A stretch of DNA of 64,000 bases, taken from Planctomycetaceae bacterium (GTDB lineage: Bacteria > Planctomycetota > Planctomycetia > Pirellulales > PALSA-1355). Positions within the stretch are counted from its first letter, which is position 1. Every line of letters starts with the position of its first letter. The translations under genes were made by a program, and so were the position numbers. Below are positions 44,098 to 53,721 of this stretch, one piece after another. Where the stretch lies: positions 1 to 64,000 of the forward strand of contig PLYM01000156.1 in assembly GCA_003153375.1 (NCBI GenBank), given 5' to 3'. The notes under the pieces were generated by a model. The model had not been told where the DNA came from. It searched no databases and saw nothing but the letters and a program-made list of their open reading frames with translations.

Positions 44098-45096
44098 ATG
44101 TCGGCGCTGGGAATCTTGACGTTCGTGTTCGTGGGTTGGCTGGTGTGCTCCATCGGCCACAAGCTGTTGTGCGTTAGCTGCCGGCTGGCGCCGCTGACGC
44201 TGCTGTTGCTCGTCCTCGTGGCCAGTTCGAGCATGTTCGGCCACGGCTGCGAAGGCCGCCGCGCGCGGGCGAAGCGCGCCGTCGCCGAAGCTCGTCGCGA
44301 AGCGGCCCAAAAGGCCCAGGCGGCGGTCGAAGAAGCGGGCGATGACGCGATCATTCCTCGGATGCCCAAGCGGGCCGGCGAAGTGCCTGTCGCGGTCGAA
44401 CTGGCCAAGAACGAAACGCAGCCGCCGACGGCAGCCGTTCCGTCCATTCCCGAGACGCCCGCGGCTCCGATAGTCTCCACGCCACCCGTGGCTCCTCTGA
44501 CGCCCGCGGCATCCGTGACGCCTGCGCCTCCCGTGGTTCCTCCGCTCCCTTCCGGGTCGAATGAGCGTCCGGCTTGGGTCGACGCGCCGGCGCGACTGGC
44601 CAACAGCACGTACTCGATCGCAGTCAAGTCAGGGCTCTACGCTTCGCTGCCCGAATGTCAGCGCGCGATCGACGTCGAAATCAAACGCGAAGCCGATCAT
44701 TACATCAACGAATACCTGGGTGATCCAGGAGCCGCGCAGCGGGTTGATATTCCGATTGACTATCTGAAGACGAACGTGAAGAAGGCGGAATTTGGCGAGT
44801 CGGTAACATCGGAATCGGTCGGAACGATGTATCAGATTCACGCGTTGATGGAATTCGACGACAACGCGCGGGCCGATTTTCATCAGCGGCGGCACGATTC
44901 GCTGGTGACCGAGCGGCTGTGGGTTGCCGGATCGGGAGCAGCGGTGGTGCTGGCGCTGCTGGGCACGCTCTACGGCTACTTGAAACTCGACTTGCGCGGC
45001 GGCCAGGCGCGCGTGGGCCGCCTGCAGCTGGCCGCGACCCTGGTGGCGATGCTGCTGACGGTTGGCGCGCTCGTGGCCCGCTGGGCCGTGCCGTAG
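44098..45096 (+). CDS. Membrane protein of the kinase/sigma island
   Basis: The 332-residue protein has two N-terminal hydrophobic segments (about 4-20 and 30-48), a basic helical stretch, a Pro/Ala-rich linker (about 110-155) and a folded domain (about 160-270) with LPECQRAIDVEIKREADHYIN and DIPIDYLKTNV. Two membrane helices lie near the C-terminus (about 278-298 and 308-328). No known family is recognised. It starts 6 bases after the kinase stop, so expression is tightly linked, and it may be the kinase's membrane partner. Confidence 0.78.
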   Translation: MSALGILTFVFVGWLVCSIGHKLLCVSCRLAPLTLLLLVLVASSSMFGHGCEGRRARAKRAVAEARREAAQKAQAAVEEAGDDAIIPRMPKRAGEVPVAVELAKNETQPPTAAVPSIPETPAAPIVSTPPVAPLTPAASVTPAPPVVPPLPSGSNERPAWVDAPARLANSTYSIAVKSGLYASLPECQRAIDVEIKREADHYINEYLGDPGAAQRVDIPIDYLKTNVKKAEFGESVTSESVGTMYQIHALMEFDDNARADFHQRRHDSLVTERLWVAGSGAAVVLALLGTLYGYLKLDLRGGQARVGRLQLAATLVAMLLTVGALVARWAVP

Positions 45097-45156
45097 TCGA
45101 CAGGGCTGTGCTAGAATGTCGAACGGCTTCGCACTGAGTCCTTCCACGGTTCGACC

Positions 45157-45798
45157 ATGGCCCCCTCGGCACAATCCGATCAGTTGCTCGTGAGCCGCAT
45201 TCGCGCGGGCGAGCCGGAAGCGTGGAACGAATTGATCGCGCGCTTCGAGGGCCGGCTGTTGGCTTTTGTCGAGAGCCGCCTGGGGCGCCGTTCGGCTGGC
45301 GAGGACGTCGTGCAGGAAACCTTTCTCGGCTTCCTGACCAGCTTGCCGAACTACGAAGACTTGCGTCCGCTGGAGAGTTATCTGTTTTCCATCGCCGCGC
45401 ACAAGTTGACCGATCACTTGCGTCGCGAGGGGCGCCGGCCGGTGCTTCCGCTGGCCAGCGGCACCAGCGGCGACGACTGGGAGCCTCCGGCCCGGGGCCG
45501 CGCGGTGTCGAGCGTGCTGCGCAGCGGCGAGCGACGCGGCCTGGAAGAAGCCGCCATCGAACAGGCCCTGACCGAGCAGATCGACCGCATGCGCAGCCGC
45601 GCGGAATGGCAGAAGCTGGCCTGTCTCGAGCTGTTGCTGGTGCGCGGTTGGGCCAATCGCGACGTGGCGACACAGCTCAAGATGTCGGAGCAGACCGTGG
45701 CCAATTTCAAATTCGATTTCCTCGCCCGGCTTCGCACGCTGGTGCGCAAGCAGGGTTTGAACCAGGACGTGTTTCCCGAGTTGCACGAGGCCAGTTAG
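45157..45798 (+). CDS. ECF-type RNA polymerase sigma factor
   Basis: The 213-residue protein has sigma region 2 (about 18-80, AWNELIARFEGRLLAFV, GEDVVQETFLGFL and SYLFSIAAHKLTDHLRRE) and sigma region 4 (about 150-200). The latter has a helix-turn-helix NRDVATQLKMSEQTVANFKF. It directs RNA polymerase to a specific promoter set. It lies downstream of FHA and kinase genes and 33 bases before an anti-sigma-like gene. Planctomycete ECF factors are known to be associated with Ser/Thr kinases, so control by phosphorylation is plausible. Confidence 0.92.
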   Translation: MAPSAQSDQLLVSRIRAGEPEAWNELIARFEGRLLAFVESRLGRRSAGEDVVQETFLGFLTSLPNYEDLRPLESYLFSIAAHKLTDHLRREGRRPVLPLASGTSGDDWEPPARGRAVSSVLRSGERRGLEEAAIEQALTEQIDRMRSRAEWQKLACLELLLVRGWANRDVATQLKMSEQTVANFKFDFLARLRTLVRKQGLNQDVFPELHEAS

Positions 45799-45831
45799 TT
45801 TTTTCGATCCGCTCGGCCAAATTGAATTCTC

Positions 45832-46239
45832 ATGTCCAAGTCATTCACCGCCACCGATCTCGAAGCGTATTTGGACGAGGCCCTGCCGGCGGCCAGGATG
45901 GCTGAAGTCGAGCAGGCGTTGCGAGACGATCGTGAGCTGGCCGCGCAATTGACGACGATCAATGCGCGTCGCGACGCCGGTGTCCATTCGCTGGGCGAAA
46001 TCTGGCGGCGGCATCGCTTGAGTTGTCCCTCGCGCGAGCGGCTTGGCAGCTACTTGCTGCGGGTGCTCGACCAGGACGAGGCCGGCTACATTCAATTTCA
46101 TCTGGAAGTCACCGGCTGCCGTATCTGCCTGGCGAATTTCGAAGACCTGAAAAGCCGCCAGACCGACGAGCCCGCCACTGTCGACAGCCGTCGCAAGAAA
46201 TACTTCCAGTCGAGCGCTGGCCACCTGCGGCGGCGTTGA
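45832..46239 (+). CDS. Anti-sigma-like small protein
   Basis: The 135-residue soluble protein has an N-terminal helical segment (TATDLEAYLDEALPAARMAEVEQAL) typical of zinc anti-sigma domains, and a His/Cys cluster HLEVTGCRICLANFE (H-x5-C-x2-C). The spacing between His and the first Cys is two longer than the usual HxxxCxxC. No membrane segment is present. It follows the ECF sigma factor by 33 bases. It probably binds that sigma factor, though the changed spacing makes zinc binding uncertain. Confidence 0.78.
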   Translation: MSKSFTATDLEAYLDEALPAARMAEVEQALRDDRELAAQLTTINARRDAGVHSLGEIWRRHRLSCPSRERLGSYLLRVLDQDEAGYIQFHLEVTGCRICLANFEDLKSRQTDEPATVDSRRKKYFQSSAGHLRRR

Positions 46240-46385
46240 TGTCAGGGGGTGGCGCTCCGCTGCGTGCCCCATGTCTGCTTTGAAGTCCGCCCGATTCGCC
46301 CATTCGGCGGCTTGCCCGCGATGTTCTGGCTGGTCAAAATAGGGGTCTTCAACCCCCGCGCCGTCGCACCCCGGATCAGCCCGCC

Positions 46386-48764
46386 ATGTATCGCGCCGCC
46401 ATCTTGCTGAATGCCTTCTTGCTGCTCTCCCCCGTTTGCCTGGCCGCCGATCTCACCGGCGCCGTCGTGGTCACGCCCGAGGGGCTGTCGCGGCAGGAAG
46501 AGAAAGCCGTGGCGATGCTGGTTGACGAAGTGCAGAAGCGAACGCAAGTTCGCTGGCAGGTGAAGCACGCCTGGCCGGCGGGCGATCAACCGGTCGTGGC
46601 CGTGGGGCCGGCCGCGTCGCTGGCAAAGTTTGCGGGCAAATTTGCCGACTCGCTGGCGAAGGAGGCGGACCAGGCCGCGACCAAAGCGCCCGAAGGATTT
46701 CGTATTCGCGGTCAGGGATCGCAGGTAGTCATCGCGGGAAATGACGCGCGGGGCGTGCTGTTTGGCATCGGCTATCTGTTGCGGCACTTGCACTTGAATC
46801 CCGGCCGCATCACCGTCGCCGACGAATTGAACATCACGACGGCGCCCAAGTATCCGCTCCGCGGTCATCAGCTTGGCTACCGACCCAAGACCAACAGTTA
46901 CGACGCCTGGGACTTGGCGCAGTGGGAGCAGTACTATCGTGACCTGGCGGTGTTTGGCTGCAATGCGGTGGAATTAATTCCCCCGCGCAGCGACGACGAC
47001 GCCACGAGCCCGCATTTTCCGCTGCCGCCGCTGGAGATGATGGTTGGCATGTCGCGGGTGGCCGACGAGTATGGGCTCGACGTCTGGATCTGGTATCCGG
47101 CGATGGACAAGAACTACGGCGATCCCAAGGTCGTTGAGTTCGCGCTGCACGAGTGGGAGGAAGTCTATAAGAAGCTGCCACGGATCGACGTGATCTTCGT
47201 GCCCGGCGGCGATCCGGGCCACACGCAGCCCAAGCATTTGATGGCGCTACTGGAAAAGCAGACGGCGCTACTGCACAAGTATCACCCGAAGGCCCAGATG
47301 TGGGTCAGCCCGCAGAGCTTCAATAATGCCTGGCTGGCTGAGTTCTACGACATCGTCAAAGCCGAGCCCGAGTGGCTGGGTGGCATTGTCTTTGGCCCGC
47401 AGGTGCGCGTAAGCCTGCCGGAGTTGCGCAAGGCGATTCCAGCTCGCTACCCGATTCGCCACTATCCCGACATCACGCACAGCCGCCAGTGTCAGTATCC
47501 GGTGCCCGATTGGGACGTGGCCCACGCGATGACGTCGGCTCGCGAGTGCATCAATCCGCGCCCCTTGGGCGAGGCCTCGATCTTTCGCCTGTTGCAGCCC
47601 TACACGATTGGCTTTCTCACCTATTCCGAAGGCTGCAACGACGACGTGAACAAGGCGGTTTGGAGCGGCTTGGGCTGGAACCCCGATGTCCCGGTGGTCG
47701 ACATCTTGCGCGAGTTCGGCCGCTACTACATCGGCGACTCGTTTGCCGACGATTTTGCCCAAGGGCTGCTGGCGCTGGAGCGCAATTGGCAGGGCTCGCT
47801 GCTGACGAACGAGGGCGTGTATTCGACGCTTGCCCAGTTTCAGGCGATGGAACGACGGGCCCCGCCCGAGACGCTGAAGAACTGGCGGTTTCAGCAGGCC
47901 GCGTATCGGGCCTACTACGACGCCTATGTGCGGGCCCGGCTGATCTACGAAACCAATCTGGAAGAGCGGGCGCTCGAACAATCGCGCGGGGCCGAAAAGA
48001 CCGGCTCGCTGGCCGCGATGGAACAGGCGGAAAAGATTCTGGACTCGGCCGAAAACCGCGTGGCTACCGACTGGCGCGATCGCGTGTTTCAACTGGCCGA
48101 CGACCTGTTCGCCAGCATCAAGATGCAAACCAGCGTGCCCCGCTATAAAGCGATCAGCGTCGATCGCGGCGCAACGCTCGACACGATCGACATCCCGCTC
48201 AACAATCGCATATGGCTCAAGGAACGATTCACTGGCTTGCGGAAATTGTCGGTCGAAGCCGAGCGGTTGGCGGGGCTCAGCGAGATCACCCATTGGACCG
48301 ATCCCGGGCCGGGCGGTTATTACGATGACCTGGGCAAGCTGGCCAGTCAGCCGCATTTGATTGTCGGCCCCGGCTTCGAGAAGGACCCGGCGTTTCTGCA
48401 ATCGTCGCACACCGGGTTCGCTGGTTTTGGTCCCACCCGCAACTCGTGGAAGGACCATGCCGAGTCCATGCTCGACAATCCGCTGCGGCTGCACTACGAC
48501 AAGCTCGATCCGACGGCGCGCTACAAGATGCGTATCACGTATGGCGGCGACGCTCCGCAAAAGAAGATTCGCTGCATGGCCAACGATACGATCGAAGTGC
48601 ACCCGCTGATCGCCAAAAAGGTGCCCACCGCGCCGGTCGAGTTTGACATTCCACCAGCCGCGACGGCCGGCGGCGAGTTGAATCTGAGTTGGTTCCGCGA
48701 ACCGAACCTGGGCGACAACGGCCGTGGCTGCCAGGTCTCGGAAATCTGGCTGATCAAGAAGTGA
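46386..48764 (+). CDS. Exported glycoside hydrolase-like protein (GH20/GH67-type N-terminal domain)
   Basis: The 792-residue precursor has a signal peptide (1-20, ending VCLA). The N-terminal alpha/beta domain (about 25-150: VVVTPEGLSRQEEKAVAMLV, GVLFGIGYLLRHL) has the zincin-like fold found before GH20 and GH67 barrels. A TIM barrel follows (LRGHQLGYRPKTNSYDAWDL, WIWYPAMDKNYGDP, DVIFVPGGDPGHTQP), then a helical and a beta-rich C-terminal region. It probably acts on a polysaccharide outside the cytoplasm; the catalytic residues and substrate cannot be assigned by eye. It heads a three-gene operon with the ceramidase-like and heme-protein genes. Confidence 0.82.
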   Translation: MYRAAILLNAFLLLSPVCLAADLTGAVVVTPEGLSRQEEKAVAMLVDEVQKRTQVRWQVKHAWPAGDQPVVAVGPAASLAKFAGKFADSLAKEADQAATKAPEGFRIRGQGSQVVIAGNDARGVLFGIGYLLRHLHLNPGRITVADELNITTAPKYPLRGHQLGYRPKTNSYDAWDLAQWEQYYRDLAVFGCNAVELIPPRSDDDATSPHFPLPPLEMMVGMSRVADEYGLDVWIWYPAMDKNYGDPKVVEFALHEWEEVYKKLPRIDVIFVPGGDPGHTQPKHLMALLEKQTALLHKYHPKAQMWVSPQSFNNAWLAEFYDIVKAEPEWLGGIVFGPQVRVSLPELRKAIPARYPIRHYPDITHSRQCQYPVPDWDVAHAMTSARECINPRPLGEASIFRLLQPYTIGFLTYSEGCNDDVNKAVWSGLGWNPDVPVVDILREFGRYYIGDSFADDFAQGLLALERNWQGSLLTNEGVYSTLAQFQAMERRAPPETLKNWRFQQAAYRAYYDAYVRARLIYETNLEERALEQSRGAEKTGSLAAMEQAEKILDSAENRVATDWRDRVFQLADDLFASIKMQTSVPRYKAISVDRGATLDTIDIPLNNRIWLKERFTGLRKLSVEAERLAGLSEITHWTDPGPGGYYDDLGKLASQPHLIVGPGFEKDPAFLQSSHTGFAGFGPTRNSWKDHAESMLDNPLRLHYDKLDPTARYKMRITYGGDAPQKKIRCMANDTIEVHPLIAKKVPTAPVEFDIPPAATAGGELNLSWFREPNLGDNGRGCQVSEIWLIKK

Positions 48765-48822
48765 TTCGCTTGGCGCATCGGATCGGCCCCAGAGACGTAT
48801 CATGACATCAGGAGCAAACACG

Positions 48823-50163
48823 ATGAAAGTGTTGATGGTGTGCGCGGCGTTGTGCGCTTTGCCGGCGACGGTGTTGGCGGCGAGCGATTTGCGGGTCGGG
48901 GCAGCAGCCGTCAATCTCGTAGCCGACGATTCGATGGTCGTTGGCGGCGGCATCGGGCCAGGCAAGGCCACGGGCCAGGAGGGCGAGTTGCGAGCCGTGG
49001 CCGTGGTGCTCGAAAAGCCAGGCAGTCCGAAAGTTGCCATCGTGGCCTGCGACGTGCTCTTTCTGACACGCGATTTTGTCGACGCGGCCTTGGCGCAGAT
49101 CGCAAAGTCGACCGGCATCCAGCCCGATCATGTGCTGGCCAATGCCACGCACACGCATCACGCGCCATCGACGGGCACGATCCATGGCTATCAGCGCGAC
49201 GAAGCGTTTACGCACCGGGTACAAGATGCGATCGTCCAATCGGTCGAGCAGGCCAACAGCCGCCTGGAGGGGGGCGATTGCGAGTTTCTGTATAAGCTGG
49301 GCGAAGAGAACACCGTGGGCGCTAACAGCCGCGTGCTGTTGTCGGATAACACAATCTGGTGGACCGGCCCGCTCAACGATCCTCTCCGCCACACGGGTCC
49401 GTTCGATCCCCAATTGCCGGTACTGGCCTTCCGCACACCCGAGCAAAAGCTACGGGCCCTGATCTATAACCACTCGACCCACACGATCGGGGCCCGCAAT
49501 CCGGGCGTGCGCTCGCCGAGCTTCTATGGCCTGGCCGCGCAGGAACTCGAATCGCAGTTGGGTTGCACGGTCGAGTTTCTGGAAGGCGCCTCGGGTTCGA
49601 CACACAACATTACCGGCGTGACGCCCGACGAGGCGGTGCGGCGGATGAAGAAGGCGATCACCGAGGCCCTGGCCGAAGCCCAGCGGCACGAAGTCACGAA
49701 GTTAGTGTCAATCAAACGGACGTTCGAGTTCAAGGTCCGCACGTTCGACGAGTCGGTCGAAGACGAGAAGGTGTCGAGCTACTGCCGCAAGCGCATTCCC
49801 CAGGGAGCCGACGGCGTGATCGACGTCTTTCGCAACATGCGGCGCGTGCTCAAGGGCGAACAGGGCAAAACGCGCGAGACGTTCCTGCAGGCCATCTTGA
49901 TCGGCGACGTGGCCGTCGTGGGCGTTCCGGCCGAATACTTCACGATCTTTGGGGTCGACATCAAGAAGCGTTCGCCGTTCCCCAACACGGTCGTGGCCGA
50001 GCTGGCCAATGATTGGATCGGCTATCTGCCCAACCGCGAAGGCCACCAGCTCGGCGGCTATCAAACCTGGATGGGGCTGCACAGTTATGCCGAAGTTGGC
50101 ACCGGTGAGCGTGTGACCGATACGATCGTCGAGATGCTGAACGAACTGGCCGCCCAGAAATAG
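48823..50163 (+). CDS. Exported neutral/alkaline ceramidase-like protein
   Basis: The 446-residue precursor has a signal peptide (1-20, ending VLAA). The body resembles the N-terminal domain of neutral/alkaline non-lysosomal ceramidases: DLRVGAAAVNLVADDS, VAIVACDVLFLTRDFVD, NATHTHHAPST (zinc-binding HTHH), YNHSTHTIGARNP and LEGASGSTHNI. In planctomycetes this domain occurs in many proteins of uncertain substrate, so true ceramide cleavage is not implied. ATG 48823 follows AGGAGC; an earlier ATG at 48802 only lengthens the signal. It lies 58 bases after the glycoside hydrolase gene. Confidence 0.88.
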   Translation: MKVLMVCAALCALPATVLAASDLRVGAAAVNLVADDSMVVGGGIGPGKATGQEGELRAVAVVLEKPGSPKVAIVACDVLFLTRDFVDAALAQIAKSTGIQPDHVLANATHTHHAPSTGTIHGYQRDEAFTHRVQDAIVQSVEQANSRLEGGDCEFLYKLGEENTVGANSRVLLSDNTIWWTGPLNDPLRHTGPFDPQLPVLAFRTPEQKLRALIYNHSTHTIGARNPGVRSPSFYGLAAQELESQLGCTVEFLEGASGSTHNITGVTPDEAVRRMKKAITEALAEAQRHEVTKLVSIKRTFEFKVRTFDESVEDEKVSSYCRKRIPQGADGVIDVFRNMRRVLKGEQGKTRETFLQAILIGDVAVVGVPAEYFTIFGVDIKKRSPFPNTVVAELANDWIGYLPNREGHQLGGYQTWMGLHSYAEVGTGERVTDTIVEMLNELAAQK

Positions 50164-50167
50164 CCCG

Positions 50168-53125
50168 ATGCGCTGCGACTTGCGACAATCCCTCGAAAGG
50201 TCATTGGCGACGCTGTTCGCCGCGGCGGCAATCGTGATCGTGGGCTTATCGCAAGACTCGCGGGCAGCAGAAACTCCCCGCGAAACGCCTCTCTCGCCGG
50301 CGGACGAACTGGCAACGTTTCAGTTGGCCGATCCACGACTGACCGTGGAACTGGTGGCCAGCGAGCCCGAGTTGGACAGCCCCGTGGCCGTGTCGTGGGA
50401 TGCCGACGGAAAGCTGTACGTCGCCGAGATGATCGACTATCCGGTCGGTCCAACCTCCGGCCGGGTGCGGCTTTTGGAAGATCGCGACGGGGACGGCCGT
50501 TATGAGCACGCCAGCGTGTTTGCCGCTGGATTGAATTTTCCGAACGGTGTGCTGGCCGCGCGCGGCGGCGTGTTCGTCACGGCCGCGCCCGACATCTTGT
50601 TTCTCAAGGACAACGACGGCGACGGCCAAGCCGATGAGAAGCGAGTCGTCTTCACCGGATTCGGCGAGGGCAATCAACAGCTTCGAGCCAATGGGCTGAC
50701 GTGGGGTTTGGACAATTGGATCTACGGCGCCAATGGCCGCAGCGACGGCAACGTGCGTCGACCAACCGATCCACCGGAAAAGGCCGTCTCGATTCGCACC
50801 CGCGACTTTCGTTTTCGTCCCGACGGCAGCCAGTTCGAGGCCACGAGCGGCCAGAGCCAGTTTGGCCAAGCCCACGACGATTGGGGCAACCGGTTCTTGT
50901 CGTGGAACACGATCCCGATTCGCCAGGCCCTGTTCGACCAGGCGTTTCTCGATCGCAATCCGCGGCTGAGCGGTTTCGGAGTTCGCGACCTGGCCGACGA
51001 GTTGGATACCGGGCAGGTGTTTCCGCTCAGCCCGCGTCCGCAGACGTTCAATCGCGAACGGACTGACTTTTATAACGCGCTCTGCGGACTGACGATTTTT
51101 CGCGGCGACGCCCTGGGGCCTGACTACGTCGGCAATGCCCTGGTGGGAGAGTCGCTGACCAACCTGGTGCATCGCCGCGTGCTCACGCCCGAAGGGCCGA
51201 CCTTCATCTCACGGCGCGGCGAACACAATCGCGAGTTCCTGGCTGCCAAGGATTCCTGGTTTCATCCGGTGTACATGGCCACTGGGCCGGACGGCGCACT
51301 CTACATCGTCGACTTCTATCGCCGCTGGGTCGAACACCCGGCCTTCGTGGCCGAATCGCTCCGCCCGGGCGTCGACTTTCGCAAAGGGGCAGGGCACGGG
51401 CGACTGTGGAAGGTCAGCCGTCGCGAGAACACCTGGCCGCCGCGTCCCACACCGCGCATGAGCCGTGAGACAACGGTCGAACTGGTCAAACATCTCGAGT
51501 CGCCCAACGGATGGCGGCGCGACACCGCCCAGCGACTGCTGGTCGAGCGGCAGGATCCGGCCGCCGTGACGTTGCTGCGCGGGTTGCGCACCAGCCGCTC
51601 GACGCTCGCCCGGCTGCACGCGCTGTGTACCTTGGACGCTTTCGGCCAGGTGGATGAAGGCACGCTGCTGCGCGCTCTCGACGAAGGTGAGGTGCGGCTG
51701 CGCGCCTTCGCCTTGCGATCTGCCGGCGGACAATTGGCCGCCTCGCCCCGCTTGCGCGCTTCGGTGATGCGGGCCGCTGACTTTCCCTCGTCGCTGTTGC
51801 GATTCCAAGTGGCGCTGTCGCTGGGGGCCATGGACGGGCCTGAGAAAATCGCCATGCTGGCCAAGCTGGCCAACCTCGAAGTTCGCGATTCATTGATTCC
51901 ACTGGCGATTGTCGGCGGCCTGGGGCGCGATGTCAGTGGATTTCTCAAGCAGTTGACCGCTGGTGCTCCCAACTGGCGGCACAAGCCCACGGCGGAGCAG
52001 ATGCGGTTCTTGTCGCAGGTAGCCGAGGGCGCCGGAGGGGACAATCAGCAGATCGATGCGTGTCTGGCGCTCATCGCATCCACGAATGCACAGGTCGTCG
52101 GGCCCGGCGACCTGGCGATTCTGGCCGGGCTCGCTCAGGGACTCGCGGACATCGGGCAATCCCCCCGCGTTTTGCTCGATGCCAGCGGGCCGGCAAAGTC
52201 GCGCGTGGCGACTGTGCGCACGCTGCTGGCCGCGGCCCGCCGCATCGCGGTGACTGACGTACAACTGCTCGCGCATCGGCTGACGGCGATCGACGTCTTG
52301 GGCCAACTCGACGCGGGCAGTGGCCCGATCCTGCTTGCTCTGCTCGATGCCGGTAATGTTCAGGAATTGCAGTCGGCCGCCGCGACCGCGTTAGGGCATG
52401 CCGACGGGCAAACGGCCGCGGCCATGTTCAAGGCGTGGCCGCAACTCACGACGACGACGCGCCGCACGTTGGTTTCCTCCGCCTTGCGTTCGAGCGTCAC
52501 GACGGCCGCCCTCGTCGACGCGATGGAAGCCGACGAGATTCTGCCCCGCGAACTCGAGACCAGCGCCCGCGACGGCCTGCTCGTCGTGCGCGATCCGGCT
52601 TTGCAGGCCCGCATCAAACCGCTTGTGCAGGCCGGCGCCGCAGCTGAGGATCGCCAGGCGATCGTCGACCGGTTCGCCCCGCTGGCCAAAGGCGACGGCG
52701 ATCGGCAGCGTGGCGCCGCGGTGTTCGAAAAGCAGTGTTCGATTTGCCACAGCGTGCAGGGACGTGGCCAACGCGTGGGACCCGATCTATCGGGCATCGG
52801 CGCCCGGCCGAAGGAGACGCTGCTGGTCGACCTGTTCGATCCCAGCCGGCAGGTGCCTGGTGAATATGTTGCTTATACGCTCGTGACCCGCCAAGGCCAG
52901 GTCCTCACCGGGCTCGTCATTTCTGAAACAGCTGGCAGCGTCACCCTCAGACGGGCCGAGGGGGCACAGGACGTCGTCCTGCGCGATCAGGTCGAAGAAT
53001 TGCGGCGGACCGGCAAATCGCTCATGCCCGAGGGATTGGAACAAAGCTTGAGCGAAGAGAACGTGGCCGACCTGTTGGCCTTTCTGGCCCTGCCCGACGC
53101 GCGGCTGTTTTCGCAGCCGAAATAG
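50168..53125 (+). CDS. PVC-type exported dehydrogenase with C-terminal heme domain
   Basis: This 985-residue protein has an N-terminal export signal, then a propeller similar to soluble quinoprotein glucose dehydrogenase (DPRLTVELVASEPELDSPVAV, ATGPDGALYIVDFYRRWVEHP). A HEAT-repeat-like helical middle follows (about 450-850), and the C-terminal cytochrome-c-type domain binds heme through C857, C860 and H861 (CSICH), with a likely Met ligand in KSLMPEG. This architecture is characteristic of Planctomycetes and Verrucomicrobia. It probably oxidises a sugar or other periplasmic substrate and passes on electrons. It starts 4 bases after the ceramidase-like stop, so the genes are coupled. Confidence 0.93.
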   Translation: MRCDLRQSLERSLATLFAAAAIVIVGLSQDSRAAETPRETPLSPADELATFQLADPRLTVELVASEPELDSPVAVSWDADGKLYVAEMIDYPVGPTSGRVRLLEDRDGDGRYEHASVFAAGLNFPNGVLAARGGVFVTAAPDILFLKDNDGDGQADEKRVVFTGFGEGNQQLRANGLTWGLDNWIYGANGRSDGNVRRPTDPPEKAVSIRTRDFRFRPDGSQFEATSGQSQFGQAHDDWGNRFLSWNTIPIRQALFDQAFLDRNPRLSGFGVRDLADELDTGQVFPLSPRPQTFNRERTDFYNALCGLTIFRGDALGPDYVGNALVGESLTNLVHRRVLTPEGPTFISRRGEHNREFLAAKDSWFHPVYMATGPDGALYIVDFYRRWVEHPAFVAESLRPGVDFRKGAGHGRLWKVSRRENTWPPRPTPRMSRETTVELVKHLESPNGWRRDTAQRLLVERQDPAAVTLLRGLRTSRSTLARLHALCTLDAFGQVDEGTLLRALDEGEVRLRAFALRSAGGQLAASPRLRASVMRAADFPSSLLRFQVALSLGAMDGPEKIAMLAKLANLEVRDSLIPLAIVGGLGRDVSGFLKQLTAGAPNWRHKPTAEQMRFLSQVAEGAGGDNQQIDACLALIASTNAQVVGPGDLAILAGLAQGLADIGQSPRVLLDASGPAKSRVATVRTLLAAARRIAVTDVQLLAHRLTAIDVLGQLDAGSGPILLALLDAGNVQELQSAAATALGHADGQTAAAMFKAWPQLTTTTRRTLVSSALRSSVTTAALVDAMEADEILPRELETSARDGLLVVRDPALQARIKPLVQAGAAAEDRQAIVDRFAPLAKGDGDRQRGAAVFEKQCSICHSVQGRGQRVGPDLSGIGARPKETLLVDLFDPSRQVPGEYVAYTLVTRQGQVLTGLVISETAGSVTLRRAEGAQDVVLRDQVEELRRTGKSLMPEGLEQSLSEENVADLLAFLALPDARLFSQPK

Positions 53126-53305
53126 CGGCTCGGCGAGTCGTGACGGCGCGCCGCGCGCGATTGTAGCGATTGTAACGCCGATAGCGGGCTTTAATTTTGC
53201 GGAATTAGTCCAAAGCGACCGGCGGGGGTCTGGATTCATAACCTATCATTCGGTACACCTCGTGATGTGCTGCATTCGCAGACGGACAACTGGGAGATGA
53301 CAACA

Positions 53306-53689
53306 ATGTTGAGCCACTGGGCCGCGGTGTTCTTTGCGCTCGCCACGACGGCAGGCACGGGCGGCAAGGAAGTCACATCCTTAGCGAATGGCCAATTGGC
53401 CGCCGGGCGGAACTTCGAAATTCAGACCGCGGATCACATTTTCCGCGGCCAGATGATCGATCCGGCCAAGGGCGAGTGCCAGATGGCCGTCTCGACCGAT
53501 GGCCACTCGTTCGGCTCGTCGCGGACCGTCTATCTTCTGGGCGCCACCGCCGGCCGCCAGGAAAACCAACTGTTCGTCGTGATGCGCGAGGTGCGCGTCG
53601 GCATGCGCATGGAGTTGGGCCTGGGCGACCTGGAACATCGTCATCGCCATATCACGGGCGAAGTTACTTCGATCGTTCTGGGCGATTGA
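53306..53689 (+). CDS. Small exported hypothetical protein
   Basis: The 127-residue precursor has a signal peptide (MLSHWAAVFFALATTAGTG) and a small beta-rich domain (QTADHIFRGQMIDPAKGE, GSSRTVYLLGATAGRQ), with a His/Arg-rich DLEHRHRH near the end. ATG 53306 is chosen because GGGAG lies 9 bases upstream; ATG 53297 is only three codons earlier but too close to that site. No family is recognised. A 180-base gap separates it from the heme-protein gene. Confidence 0.65.
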   Translation: MLSHWAAVFFALATTAGTGGKEVTSLANGQLAAGRNFEIQTADHIFRGQMIDPAKGECQMAVSTDGHSFGSSRTVYLLGATAGRQENQLFVVMREVRVGMRMELGLGDLEHRHRHITGEVTSIVLGD

Positions 53690-53721
53690 ACGGCTCACGC
53701 CCGGCGACGCGGTTGTGACGC

